Assembly: GCF_001642935.1 (NCBI RefSeq)
Contig: NZ_CP016761.1
Location: 434,001 to 498,000 of the forward strand
DNA from: Fictibacillus arsenicus
Lineage (GTDB): Bacteria; Bacillota; Bacilli; Bacillales; Fictibacillaceae
Direction: 5' to 3'
Length of the DNA: 64,000 nt
Part shown: positions 34,505-47,257 of the stretch, piece after piece
Layout: every line of letters begins with the position of its first letter
How positions within the stretch are numbered: the stretch's first letter is position 1
Translations under genes and position numbers: made by a program
Notes under the pieces: generated by a model
Told to the model about the DNA's origin: nothing
Seen by the model: the letters and a program-made list of their open reading frames with translations, nothing else
The model's database searches: none

Positions 34505-35371
34505 ATGGACGATATTTTACGCCCCCTTTATCAGGAAAGAGCCAGCAACGAAAACACGTTAGGTGTTTTAGATGTTGAAAAGACAAAAGCATTTAGCCCA
34601 GGTACTGACCACTTTGACAGTATTCTTCTTATTATAGTAAAAGAATCTGATCAGCCGTGGATGATTAAACATTATGAGTTCCAATCTGGTTCAGCAGCCT
34701 TGCATGTGGTGACAGAAGAGCTATTGAATTCATGGCTCATGCTTGGCACCAATAAAAGAGCTGTTGACTGGGTAATGAACGGAAAAGTCCTTTTTAATCG
34801 AAACGAATACATAACGAGGCTAAGGGACAGGCTTCATGAATTTCCGGCAGAGGAGCGGACACATAAGATTGGACTAGAGTTCGCTAAACTTTTAAGACGG
34901 TATAATGATGGGAAGGAATTATTCCACTCTGGACAATATCTTGATGCTTTTAATAACATCATGCATGCCCTTCATCATTTAGCGCGTTTGTCTGTTATTG
35001 AACATGGTTATTATCCGGAGGTAACCGTTTGGAATCAGGTGAAAATGATCCAGCCTGAGATATTCAAGCTTTATGAAGAGCTTGTAACCGGTGAGGAATC
35101 GATTGATAAAAGAATCGAGCTTCTCCTGCTTGCTTCTGAGTTTTCACTTTCTTCTAAAACAAAACTTGGAGCCAATCATTTACTAAGTATCATTAAACAA
35201 AAAGACGAATGGGCTTACCATGAGTTAATGGAGCATAGTGAAGTACAGGATTACGCCATCGACCTCCCAATGCTTCTTACACATCTAAAGGATAAGGGAT
35301 ATATTAAGACGGTTAAACGGGAAACGAAGAGCAAAAACCTATACCACCGTTATTATGCGATAAAAGAATAA
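34505..35371 (+). CDS. ygxA: Nucleotidyltransferase-like protein YgxA
   Basis: 288-residue protein matching YgxA, which has a degenerate nucleotidyltransferase-like N-terminal domain (DHFDSILLIIVK, about 36-47) and a C-terminal helical, winged-helix-like region. It directly precedes an rRNA operon, as in B. subtilis before rrnD. The promoter region of the rRNA operon starts 20 bases after its stop. Function unproven. Confidence 0.87.
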   Translation: MDDILRPLYQERASNENTLGVLDVEKTKAFSPGTDHFDSILLIIVKESDQPWMIKHYEFQSGSAALHVVTEELLNSWLMLGTNKRAVDWVMNGKVLFNRNEYITRLRDRLHEFPAEERTHKIGLEFAKLLRRYNDGKELFHSGQYLDAFNNIMHALHHLARLSVIEHGYYPEVTVWNQVKMIQPEIFKLYEELVTGEESIDKRIELLLLASEFSLSSKTKLGANHLLSIIKQKDEWAYHELMEHSEVQDYAIDLPMLLTHLKDKGYIKTVKRETKSKNLYHRYYAIKE

Positions 35372-35390
35372 ACTTTTTTACAAAAAGGTG

Positions 35391-35512
35391 TTGACCTGTT
35401 TATGAATATCGTGCTATATTATTTCTTGTCGCTGCGACACGCGGAAACAATGTTGCAGTCGGGAAACACGGTAAAAAAACAGGTTGACATCTTATTTTTG
35501 AGATGTTATCCT
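35391..35512 (+). promoter_or_regulatory. Tandem promoters P1 and P2 of the rRNA operon
   Basis: P1: TTGACC (35391-35396), 18 bases, TATATT (35415-35420). P2: TTGACA (35484-35489), 17 bases, TATCCT (35507-35512). Both are followed by a boxA-like AGTTCTTTGAAAACTGAAC at about 35552, the antitermination signal of Bacillus rRNA leaders. The same boxA-like word recurs in the 16S-23S spacer near 37318. Confidence 0.8.
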
Positions 35513-35633
35513 AATAAAGTCGCCAAAACGAGCGACAAGTTTTAAACAACAAGTTCTTTGAAAACTGAACAAAAGCAAAGGTAAGGAATTAAGAATTAAT
35601 TCCGTCAGTTTTAAAACTAGAGCAAGTCAAACA

Positions 35634-37188
<1,555 letters not shown>

Positions 37189-37419
37189 TGGAGATTATGA
37201 AACAGCTTCGACTGTTTCGTAAGTACACCTTTTGCCTTTTGTTCAGTTTTGAGAGAACTCTCTCTCAACTAAATAACACTTTTCTAAGATTTTTTATGAA
37301 AGGGTTATTTTATATGTTCTTTGAAAACTAGATATCGACATCCAAACAAAGTAATGCAAGGCAGATAGATTATTTATCTGCGCCAAAGCAAGAATCTTTG
37401 ATGTGTAAACATCATATAA

Positions 37420-40356
<2,937 letters not shown>

Positions 40357-40450
40357 TTAATATTGTATGAAACGTTTGGAAACGTCGTATCTAGTTTTGA
40401 GAGAACAACCTCTCAAACTTAATAAAATCATGGTTAACGTCATGGTTAGG

Positions 40451-40566
40451 TCTAGTGATGATGGCGAAGAGGTCACACCCGTTCCCATACCGAACACGGA
40501 AGTTAAGCTCTTCAGCGCCGATGGTAGTTGGGGGTCTCCCCCTGTTAGAGTAGGACGTCGCTAGGC
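40451..40566 (+). rRNA. 5S ribosomal RNA
   Basis: About 116 bases with GAAGAGGTCACACCCGTTCC and CGAACACGGAAGTTAAGC. The ends TCTAGTGATGA and GACGTCGCTAGGC pair. Confidence 0.95.
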
Positions 40567-40571
40567 AATGA

Positions 40572-40604
40572 GGAAGATGGATGAAGATCCATCTTCTTTT
40601 TTTT
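40572..40604 (+). terminator. rRNA operon terminator
   Basis: GAAGATGGAT, loop GAAG, ATCCATCTTC, then eight T residues, directly after 5S. No tRNA genes follow within the transcript. Confidence 0.93.
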
Positions 40605-40756
40605 GTGTTAAAAAGAAAAGAAAAGTACCTTTTAAGATCAAAACAATAAAGATAAGCCGCTGTCTTTGAAATTATACGGTGGTTGTTCTATGGAAGGCTG
40701 CTTATATAGCTGTTTTTTTAATAAGAGAAAGTGCATAGGATGAAACGAATCTGCAG

Positions 40757-40850
40757 TTTGAGCGAACAGGACACCATTCTGAGCGTAAAACGACGATTCT
40801 GAGCATAACTTGGTGATTCTGAGCGAAGAAAGGGTAATCTTGAGCGAACG
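40757..40850. repeat. Five-unit 20-21 bp array, TGAGCG core
   Basis: GAGCG or GAGCA occurs at 40760, 40781, 40801, 40821 and 40842, steps of 21, 20, 20 and 21, with ATTCT before most cores. The rest of each unit varies freely. A minus-strand 63-codon frame over it looks spurious. First of three arrays in the 750-base gene-free stretch after the rRNA operon. Confidence 0.65.
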
Positions 40851-41019
40851 TGTAACAAATAAAAGAACACGTACCGTAAAAGTTTAAAAGCACTTACTCC
40901 AGCCTATTTTATGCTATGGACAACATAAATAGCGACAAACTCTAAGAAAACATAAATAAGGTAGAAAATGTGAACCATCTTCCTTCATAGCACTTTTGTC
41001 GAAAAGTCTATAAATGAAA

Positions 41020-41112
41020 ATTTACAGCTTAAAAAGCAAGAATTACAGTTTATAAATTTAAATTACGGTCTATAAACCCAAATTACAGCCTAGAAAATAA
41101 AATTACAGCTTA
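41020..41112. repeat. Five-unit 20-21 bp array, AATTACAG core
   Basis: TTACAG or TTACGG starts at 41022, 41043, 41063, 41083 and 41103, steps of 21, 20, 20 and 20. TATAAA or TAAAA tails each core. The core word is unrelated to the neighbouring arrays although the period is the same. Confidence 0.65.
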
Positions 41113-41210
41113 AAAGCGTATATACCACAGAGACACTAAGATATCACCAACCTGAGAAATCCTATAAATCAAAGCTACCTCACATTCACAAGAATAAGCG
41201 CTCATATACA

Positions 41211-41270
41211 AATAAGTCTTAAAACCAATAATTAGGTCTAAATGAGCCAAGTTAGGTCTATTTTCTTTAG
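41211..41270. repeat. Three-unit 20-bp array, TTAGGTCTA core
   Basis: AGTCTT at 41215, then GGTCTA at 41235 and 41255, exact 20-base steps, with AATTA or AGTTA before the core. A further GATCT follows at 41270. It lies just upstream of the promoter of the trans-sulfuration gene. Confidence 0.5.
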
Positions 41271-41362
41271 ATCTGAATCATTTGGCCAAAAGCTTAAAAA
41301 CACTTACTCCAGCCTAATTTATGCTACACTAGGAGATAAAAATAATAGGGGAGGCTATATAA

Positions 41363-42511
41363 ATGAAAGACGTTCATTTCGATACATCAACTGTACATGC
41401 AGGCGGTCATAACAATGTTAAGTCTGTAAGCAAGGTTAAGCCAATCTACCAGACTTCAGCTTTTTCTTTTTCCGATCTGGATGATTTAGAAGATTATTTT
41501 CGCGGTAAAAATGACTTCTTATATACAAGAATGAACAATCCGAACCAAGATGACTTTGCACGAGGGGTAGCACAGCTCGAAAAAGCTCCAGCTGGTGTTG
41601 TCACGTCTTCAGGTATTTCAGCTATATTAGTCGGTATCCTTTCCGTAGCACAGTCTGGCGATCATATTGTGGCATGCGAGGACTTGTACGGAGGCACTTA
41701 TCAGCTTCTTTCTGACGACTTAAAGAGTTTCGGTATCGAAACTTCATTTGTCTCTTTTAATGATGTCAATGAAATTGAAAAAAGCATCCGTCCTAATACA
41801 AAACTGCTATATTCAGAATCCGTTACAAATCCGCTTTTAAGAGTAGAAGATCTCGGCGCGCTTGTCGGATTAGCTAAAAAGCATCGATTAACTACGATGA
41901 TTGATAACACCTTTGCTACGCCTTTTGTTTTGCAGCCGTACACACAAGGTGTTGATCTTGTTGTTCATAGTGCAACGAAGTATTTAAATGGACATAGCGA
42001 TGTAACGGCAGGTGTTGTTGTGGGCAGCGAGGAATTAATCGCTAAAGCTAAATCTAAAATGACTCATCTTGGCTGCAACCTTGGACCGTTTGATGCGTGG
42101 CTGGCATCCAGAGGATTAAAAACGTTAAGCGTGCGTATGGAGCGTCATGTAGCCAACGCAAAGGCACTTGCAGGTGAACTAAATGGTACAAAAGGTATTA
42201 AGAAAGTATACTATCCTGAGTTTGTCAGCGAAAAAGGGAACGGGGCTATCGTGACGATCGAACTGGATGACAGCAGTGATGTGCATACGTTTTTTAAATC
42301 CCTTGACTGGGTACACATCGTTCCGACATTAGCTGGGGTTGAAACTACTGTTTCCTATCCACTTGGAACCTCTCATCGATCATTGCCAGCAGATATGTGC
42401 GAGACGCTCGGAATCAATAAAAATGTAATCAGAATCTCTGTCGGAATCGAAAATGCAGAGGATATTATAGAAGTCTTTAAAAAGGCTTCTCAAACAGCTT
42501 TAGGGCTTTAA
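41363..42511 (+). CDS. PLP-dependent trans-sulfuration enzyme (cystathionine gamma-synthase/beta-lyase family)
   Basis: Cys/Met metabolism PLP enzyme, 382 residues. Lys206 in SATKYLNGHSDV binds PLP; YTRMNNPNQDDF (about 54-65) and SGISAILVG contribute phosphate and cofactor contacts. LSVRMERH (about 254-261) and GVETTVSYP near the C-terminus are family marks. It could act as a cystathionine gamma-synthase, beta/gamma-lyase or methionine gamma-lyase; residues alone do not decide. Start ATG follows GGGGAGG. No S-box or T-box leader was found upstream. Confidence 0.87.
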   Translation: MKDVHFDTSTVHAGGHNNVKSVSKVKPIYQTSAFSFSDLDDLEDYFRGKNDFLYTRMNNPNQDDFARGVAQLEKAPAGVVTSSGISAILVGILSVAQSGDHIVACEDLYGGTYQLLSDDLKSFGIETSFVSFNDVNEIEKSIRPNTKLLYSESVTNPLLRVEDLGALVGLAKKHRLTTMIDNTFATPFVLQPYTQGVDLVVHSATKYLNGHSDVTAGVVVGSEELIAKAKSKMTHLGCNLGPFDAWLASRGLKTLSVRMERHVANAKALAGELNGTKGIKKVYYPEFVSEKGNGAIVTIELDDSSDVHTFFKSLDWVHIVPTLAGVETTVSYPLGTSHRSLPADMCETLGINKNVIRISVGIENAEDIIEVFKKASQTALGL

Positions 42512-42529
42512 ACTGTAACATAAAAGAAA

Positions 42530-42558
42530 TTGTTCCCCTTGTCGAATCGTGGTATGAT
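42530..42558 (+). promoter_or_regulatory. Promoter of the amino-acid permease gene
   Basis: TTGTTC, exactly 17 bases, TATGAT, about 47 bases before the start codon. Confidence 0.65.
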
Positions 42559-42565
42559 ACCTGAG

Positions 42566-42579
42566 TGAAAGCGCTTCAT
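42566..42579. promoter_or_regulatory. Candidate cre (CcpA) site of the amino-acid permease
   Basis: TGAAAGCGCTTCAT matches the left two thirds of the cre consensus TGWAANCGNTNWCA and is nearly palindromic. Lying just after the -10 element, it is placed for repression of transcription start. Confidence 0.5.
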
Positions 42580-42604
42580 CAAACACAGCAAGGGAGGCAT
42601 AAAA

Positions 42605-43984
42605 ATGAAGCCGAAACAGGAATTACATCGCGGGCTCGAGGAAAGACATATTACGCTTATGTCACTTGGGGCTGCTATTGGAGTGGGCTTATTTTTAGGT
42701 TCCGCTTCAGCGATTGAGATGGCAGGACCAGCAATTTTATTTGCATATGCTCTAGGTGGAGCAGTTATGTTTATGATTATGCGAGCTCTTGGTGAAATGG
42801 CAATCCATCAGCCAGTTGCAGGATCATTTAGCCGATACGCAAGAAACTACATCGGACCATTAGCCGGGTACTTAACAGGTTGGAACTATTGGTTCTTGTG
42901 GATCGTAACTTGTATGGCTGAGATTACAGCGGTAGGGATCTACATGAAGATGTGGTATCCAGACATACCAACGTGGATCTGGGCATTAGCCGCACTTGTC
43001 ATTATGGCTAGCATCAACCTTCTTGCGATTAAAGCATATGGTGAGTTTGAATTCTGGTTTGCTTTAATCAAAATTGTAGCGATCGTTTTAATGATTGTAA
43101 CTGGTTTAGGAATGATTATATTTGGTTTTGGTAACGGTGGAGTTGCTACCGGAATCAGCAACCTTTGGGAAAATGGCGGATTTGCTCCGAATGGGGTTAA
43201 AGGTATTCTCATGTCGATGCAAATGGTTATGTTCGCCTTCTTAGGTATAGAAATGATCGGTGTAACAGCAGGTGAAGTAAAGAATCCTGAAAAATCGATT
43301 GCTAAAGCTGTAAATACAGTATTTTGGCGTATATTATTATTTTATGTCGGTGCATTGTTCGTTATCATGTCGATCTATCCTTGGGATCAAATTGGTACAC
43401 AAGGAAGTCCGTTTGTATTAACGTTTGAAAAGATCGGGATTGGACAAGCTGCCGGAATCATTAATTTTGTTGTATTAACAGCTGCATTATCTAGCTGTAA
43501 CAGTGGAATTTTCAGTACAGGCCGTATGTTGTTCAATCTTGCTGAACAAAAACAAGCTCCTGCAAAACTTCATAGTGTAGGTAAAACAGGAGTGCCGTCT
43601 ACAGCTATTTTAGTTTCAGCTGCAGCCTTATTAGTCGGGGTGGTACTTAACTACTTAGTTCCTGAAAAAGTATTTGTTTGGGTAACGAGTATTTCTACGT
43701 TTGGTGCGATCTGGACGTGGTCAGTCATTCTCATTTCTCAATTGAAATTCCGTAAAGGATTAAGTGATGAAGAAAAAGCTGAATTAAAATTTAAAATGCC
43801 ACTGTATCCTTTTGGATCCTATATAGCACTTGCGATATTGATATTTGTAGTAGGAATCATGGCATACTTCCCTGATACACGAATTGCGTTAATTGTTGGC
43901 CCATTCTGGCTGATCTTATTAACTGCGATCTACTACGCTAAAGGTTTCCATAAGAGACCAGAAAACGCGAAAAAAGCAGCATAA
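42605..43984 (+). CDS. Amino-acid permease (APC family)
   Basis: Twelve-helix amino-acid/proton symporter of the APC family, 459 residues. The N-terminal GLEERHITLMSLGAAIGVGLF (split: GLEERHI then LGAAIGVGLFLGSA, about 25-38) is the substrate-binding first helix of the YbgF/RocE/CycA group. FLGIEMIGVTAGEVKNPEK (about 217-235) is the sixth-helix signature. Which amino acid is carried is not clear. Start ATG follows AAGGGAGGC. A cre-like site lies in its promoter. Confidence 0.88.
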   Translation: MKPKQELHRGLEERHITLMSLGAAIGVGLFLGSASAIEMAGPAILFAYALGGAVMFMIMRALGEMAIHQPVAGSFSRYARNYIGPLAGYLTGWNYWFLWIVTCMAEITAVGIYMKMWYPDIPTWIWALAALVIMASINLLAIKAYGEFEFWFALIKIVAIVLMIVTGLGMIIFGFGNGGVATGISNLWENGGFAPNGVKGILMSMQMVMFAFLGIEMIGVTAGEVKNPEKSIAKAVNTVFWRILLFYVGALFVIMSIYPWDQIGTQGSPFVLTFEKIGIGQAAGIINFVVLTAALSSCNSGIFSTGRMLFNLAEQKQAPAKLHSVGKTGVPSTAILVSAAALLVGVVLNYLVPEKVFVWVTSISTFGAIWTWSVILISQLKFRKGLSDEEKAELKFKMPLYPFGSYIALAILIFVVGIMAYFPDTRIALIVGPFWLILLTAIYYAKGFHKRPENAKKAA

Positions 43985-43989
43985 TCTAA

Positions 43990-44028
43990 GGGCACTGGAA
44001 AAAATTAAATTTCCAGTGCCCTAATATT
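43990..44028 (+). terminator. Terminator of the amino-acid permease gene
   Basis: GGGCACTGGAAA pairs with TTTCCAGTGCCC around AAATTAAA, followed by TAATATTTATT. Confidence 0.85.
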
Positions 44029-44038
44029 TATTTAACAC

Positions 44039-44067
44039 TTGCATCATACTAATAAACGTGTTATATT
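44039..44067 (+). promoter_or_regulatory. Promoter of the tRNA-fMet/tRNA-Asp unit
   Basis: TTGCAT, 17 bases, TATATT, about 180 bases upstream of tRNA-fMet; the leader contains a copy of the tRNA 5' end. Confidence 0.6.
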
Positions 44068-44103
44068 AATAAATGTCCGAAACAAGTTGTTGAACAAACA
44101 ACC

Positions 44104-44129
44104 TTTTATAACGTCGCGGGGTGGAGCAT
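44104..44129 (+). pseudogene. Truncated duplicate of the tRNA-fMet 5' end
   Basis: CTTTTATAACGTCGCGGGG then TGGAGCA repeats, with two extra bases, the start of the real tRNA-fMet and its leader 130 bases downstream. After this the match stops, so no tRNA can fold. A second scrap, GCAACCAATTT at about 44387, copies the tRNA 3' end. Both look like remains of a decayed tRNA copy. Confidence 0.5.
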
Positions 44130-44244
44130 GGAGCGTACGCTTAAGTGAAATCACAACGACATGTCTCGACGGATACACATCATGATGATGCATGTAGAGG
44201 AAGAGACAACAAACTCGGAAACATCATCTGTATACTTTTATCGT

Positions 44245-44321
<77 letters not shown>

Positions 44322-44423
44322 ATTTAAATTTCATGAACTACGTCGAAGTACATCTTGATCATGAAATATCAGTAGTGCCCATAGGGTGCAACCAATTTTT
44401 ACTACATCAATTACATACAAGCT

Positions 44424-44499
44424 GGACCCGTGGTGTAGTGGTTAACATGCCTGCCTGTCACGCAGGAGATCGCCGGTTCGACCCCGGTCGGGTCCGCCA
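44424..44499 (+). tRNA. tRNA-Asp (GTC)
   Basis: 76 bases with encoded CCA. GGACCCG pairs with CGGGTCC, anticodon loop CTGTCAC, T-arm GCCGGTTCGACCCCGGT. It follows tRNA-fMet by 102 bases and is followed by a terminator. Confidence 0.95.
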
Positions 44500-44504
44500 C
44501 TTTT

Positions 44505-44535
44505 AAAAAACGAAACAAGGTTTCGTGTTTTTTTA
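44505..44535 (+). terminator. Terminator of the tRNA unit
   Basis: AACGAAAC, loop AAG, GTTTCGTGTTTTTTT directly after tRNA-Asp. Confidence 0.82.
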
Positions 44536-44574
44536 TGTCTAAAAGTAAGTTAAACTTAAAATATACTACTGATA

Positions 44575-44609
44575 CCTTAGGAGTTCAATCTGATCCTAAG
44601 GCTTTTTTA
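44575..44609 (+). terminator. Second terminator-like hairpin upstream of thiL
   Basis: CCTTAGGA, loop, TCCTAAGG, then CTTTTTT, 32 bases before thiL and with no gene between it and the tRNA terminator. It may be a backup terminator or a leader attenuator; no riboswitch aptamer is recognisable in front of it. Confidence 0.7.
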
Positions 44610-44640
44610 TAAACTGATTTAGCCAAAGAGGTGATTCCCA

Positions 44641-45642
44641 ATGCTTCATGATGAATTTGAATGGATAAAAAGCATCACACCGAATTCTTCTTTTCAAAAA
44701 GAGTTAGTAACGGGTATTGGTGATGACGCCGCACTTTGGTCAGTAAACAAAGAAATGGATCAAGTCGTATGTGTTGATACGATGGTCGAAGGAGTCCATT
44801 TTACGAAAGATACTTTGTCACCTTATCAAGTTGGCTATAAGGCGCTTGCTGTGAACTTGAGCGATTTAGGTGCAATGGGTGCGATACCGCAGTTTTATTT
44901 AGTATCTATAGCGATCTCGAAGGACTGGAATGAAGAAGAGCTTGGCGAGGTTTATAAAGGTATGGCCCATCTCGCATCAAAGTATAAAACAGACCTCATT
45001 GGCGGGGATACAGTTTCGACAAAAGGTCCTCTTGTATTAACAGTTACCGTTATTGGAAAAGTAGAAAAAGGGAAACGTTTGCTTCGAAAAAATGCGAAGC
45101 CAGGAGATTCTGTCTTTTTAACAGGAGTAACGGGAGAATCTGCGGCAGGGCTACAGCTATTATTAAAAAATACGAGACACCATCATTTTAGCAGTGATGA
45201 AAAGCAGCTGATCTCACAGCATCAAATGCCTTCTCCTCATATAGAACAAGGGAGAATATTAGCATCCAGCGCTCTTCGTATCTCTTTAAACGATGTAAGT
45301 GATGGAATAGCGAGCGAACTCAATGAAATTGCTGAAGCCAGTCAGGTTACCATACATATTGATGAAAATAAAATCCCTGTCAGTCCATTATTAGCCAGAT
45401 ATCCGAAGAACGAGCAGCTAAACTATCAGCTGTTTGGCGGAGAAGATTATGTACTGACTGGAACGGTGGCTCAAGATCAGTTTGAACAAATAAGCATATT
45501 GTTTCAAAAGCATTCTCTGGAGATATTTGAAATTGGGAAAGTTGGAGAAGCTGGTAATGCAGCAGTTTATTTGCATCGAAACGAAAACAAATCACCAGAA
45601 CGAATTACAAAACAAGGTTTTAATCATTTTAGGGAAAGGTAA
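44641..45642 (+). CDS. thiL: Thiamine-monophosphate kinase
   Basis: Phosphorylates thiamine monophosphate to thiamine pyrophosphate with ATP, the last step of cofactor synthesis; cytoplasmic, 333 residues. ThiL motifs are GIGDDAA (about 26-32), the Asp-rich VCVDTMVEGVHF (about 43-54), NLSDLGAMGA (about 77-86) and DVSDGIASEL (about 218-227). Start ATG follows AAAGAGGTG. It begins the thiL-tsaE-tsaB-rimI-tsaD cluster with the B. subtilis ydiA-ydiE order. Confidence 0.94.
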   Translation: MLHDEFEWIKSITPNSSFQKELVTGIGDDAALWSVNKEMDQVVCVDTMVEGVHFTKDTLSPYQVGYKALAVNLSDLGAMGAIPQFYLVSIAISKDWNEEELGEVYKGMAHLASKYKTDLIGGDTVSTKGPLVLTVTVIGKVEKGKRLLRKNAKPGDSVFLTGVTGESAAGLQLLLKNTRHHHFSSDEKQLISQHQMPSPHIEQGRILASSALRISLNDVSDGIASELNEIAEASQVTIHIDENKIPVSPLLARYPKNEQLNYQLFGGEDYVLTGTVAQDQFEQISILFQKHSLEIFEIGKVGEAGNAAVYLHRNENKSPERITKQGFNHFRER

Positions 45643-45650
45643 GGGAAGTC

Positions 45651-46106
45651 ATGAGTGTTTATCATTTTAAAACAAAGTCAGCGGAAGAAACGATGGCTTT
45701 TGCTGAAAAACTAGGGTCAGTCCTCGAAAAGGGAGACGTTCTTACACTGGCTGGAGATCTTGGCGCAGGTAAGACCACTTTTACTAAAGGACTTGCTAAA
45801 GGTTTAGGCATAACCCGTACCGTGAACTCCCCTACGTTTACCATCATTAAGGAATACAATGGCCGGTTGCCTCTTTACCATATGGATGTGTACAGACTGG
45901 AAGACTCTGATGAAGATTTAGGTTTTGAAGAGTATTTTTCAGGTGAAGGGGTTTGTGTGGTAGAATGGGCGACCTTTATAGAAGAATATCTGCCAAAAGA
46001 GAGATTGGAACTGGTCATCTCGCATATTGGCGAAGACGAACGAGAAATACAACTAACTCCGCTTGGGGAAAGATACGAAGAACGTGTTAAGGAGATTATG
46101 CAATGA
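45651..46106 (+). CDS. tsaE: tRNA t6A modification ATPase TsaE
   Basis: ATPase that helps TsaB-TsaD make N6-threonylcarbamoyladenosine in ANN-reading tRNAs, 151 residues. Walker A is GDLGAGKTTFTKGLAKGL (about 36-53); SPTF and the Walker-B-like HMDVYRL (about 77-83) and VVEWATFIE follow. It starts eight bases after thiL and overlaps tsaB by four bases (ATGA). Confidence 0.94.
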   Translation: MSVYHFKTKSAEETMAFAEKLGSVLEKGDVLTLAGDLGAGKTTFTKGLAKGLGITRTVNSPTFTIIKEYNGRLPLYHMDVYRLEDSDEDLGFEEYFSGEGVCVVEWATFIEEYLPKERLELVISHIGEDEREIQLTPLGERYEERVKEIMQ

Positions 46107-46798
46107 AAGTACTGGCAATAGATACATCCAACCTCGTTATGGGGATTGCCGTATTGGATGAAGGAAAAGTACTTGGTGAGTATATTACGAACTTAAAGAA
46201 AAATCATTCGATACGCGTGATGCCTGCGATCGAGCAGCTAATGAAAGAAACCGGTGTTAAACCTGCTGAACTCGATCGTATCGTTGTTGCTAAAGGTCCT
46301 GGCTCGTATACAGGTGTAAGAATTGGCGTCACAATCGCTAAAACGCTCGCGTGGACATTGAAAAAAGAACTTGTAGGTGTTTCAAGCCTTGAAGTACTCG
46401 CGCAAAGCGGAAAGTATTTTGATGGTTTTACAGTTCCGTTATTTGATGCAAGGCGTACACAGCTGTTTACGGGTCTATATGGACAAGCTGACTCAGGTGA
46501 ATTTGAGAATCTATGGGAAGACCGCATCATCTTATTAAAAGATTGGCTAGAAAAACTGCAAGCTACAGATAAGAAAGTTCTATTCGTAGGAAACGATCTT
46601 CCTATACATCAGGAAACAATATCTGAGGTTTTGGGAAGTCAGGCTGTTTTTGGACATGTGTCTGATCATAATCCAAGACCTGGCGAGCTAGGACGAATCG
46701 GTATGCAGAGGGAGCCGGATGACATCCATTCATTTACACCAAGTTATCTTCAACTAGCCGAAGCAGAAGTAAACTGGCTGAAGTCACAGGGCAAGTAG
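46103..46798 (+). CDS. tsaB: tRNA t6A modification protein TsaB
   Basis: Inactive ASKHA-fold partner that dimerises with TsaD in the t6A synthase, 231 residues. AIDTSNLVMGIAV at the N-terminus and GPGSYTGVRIGVT (about 65-77) are the family signatures; the C-terminal half is variable as usual. Translationally coupled to tsaE. The next gene starts at the base after its stop. Confidence 0.93.
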   Translation: MKVLAIDTSNLVMGIAVLDEGKVLGEYITNLKKNHSIRVMPAIEQLMKETGVKPAELDRIVVAKGPGSYTGVRIGVTIAKTLAWTLKKELVGVSSLEVLAQSGKYFDGFTVPLFDARRTQLFTGLYGQADSGEFENLWEDRIILLKDWLEKLQATDKKVLFVGNDLPIHQETISEVLGSQAVFGHVSDHNPRPGELGRIGMQREPDDIHSFTPSYLQLAEAEVNWLKSQGK

Positions 46799-47257
46799 GT
46801 GTTTCAGGTGGGAGAGGCATATACTTATAGACTCGCAAAAGTAAGTGATATTGATGATATTCTTGGCATCGAACAGTCTTCCTTCACTGTTCCTTGGTCG
46901 AGAGAAGCTTTTTACAGAGAGATCGTTGAAAATCAATTTGCATATTACCTTGTCATTGAAGATCATTTTCAGCCGATTGGCTATTGCGGCATCTGGCTAG
47001 TGATGGATGAGGCTCATGTAACAAATATTGCGATTCTTCCTTCATACAGAGGAAGAAAGCTAGGAGAACAGCTGATGAAAGAAGCGATGATTCTCGCAAA
47101 AAGGCATGGAGCAGCAACGATGACGCTGGAAGCACGAGTCAGTAATCACGTTGCTCAGAACTTATATAAAAAGCTTGGATTCGAAGCAGGCGGTATCAGA
47201 AAAAACTATTACAGTGATAACGGTGAAGATGCGTTAGTTATGTGGGTGGAACTATGA
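46799..47257 (+). CDS. rimI: Ribosomal protein alanine N-acetyltransferase RimI
   Basis: GNAT acetyltransferase of the RimI family, which acetylates the N-terminal alanine of S18 in E. coli, 152 residues. [15 protein letters not shown] (about 24-38) and RGRKLGEQL (about 83-91) are characteristic, and [18 protein letters not shown] (about 122-139) is the RimI C-terminal mark. Start GTG at 46799 has no clear site; the GTG at 46808, with AGGTG six bases before it, is a good alternative. Fixed between tsaB and tsaD, as in many Firmicutes. Confidence 0.9.
   Translation: MFQVGEAYTYRLAKVSDIDDILGIEQSSFTVPWSREAFYREIVENQFAYYLVIEDHFQPIGYCGIWLVMDEAHVTNIAILPSYRGRKLGEQLMKEAMILAKRHGAATMTLEARVSNHVAQNLYKKLGFEAGGIRKNYYSDNGEDALVMWVEL

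Larger units (their letters stand above)
40878..41326. repeat. Promoter-proximal 39-bp direct repeat pair
   Basis: 40878-40916 and 41288-41326 match at 36 of 39 bases, both ending TTTATGCTA and containing CACTTACTCCAGCCTA. The second copy sits directly upstream of the trans-sulfuration gene and probably carries its -10 region (TACACT at 41325-41330). The 410-base step between copies encloses two periodic arrays. Looks like a duplication or insertion that doubled a promoter. Confidence 0.6.

Noticed and set aside
40702-40893. 63-codon minus-strand ORF after the rRNA operon
   Set aside because: It lies across a periodic array, has no ribosome site and resembles no family; treated as chance.
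40757-41112. Possible CRISPR arrays (regularly spaced short words)
   Set aside because: Repeated cores are only 6-12 bases, the period is 20-21 bases and there are no distinct spacers or cas genes. They are tandem degenerate repeats.
41110-41362. S-box or T-box leader for the trans-sulfuration gene
   Set aside because: No SAM aptamer, no T-box word and no leader terminator upstream.
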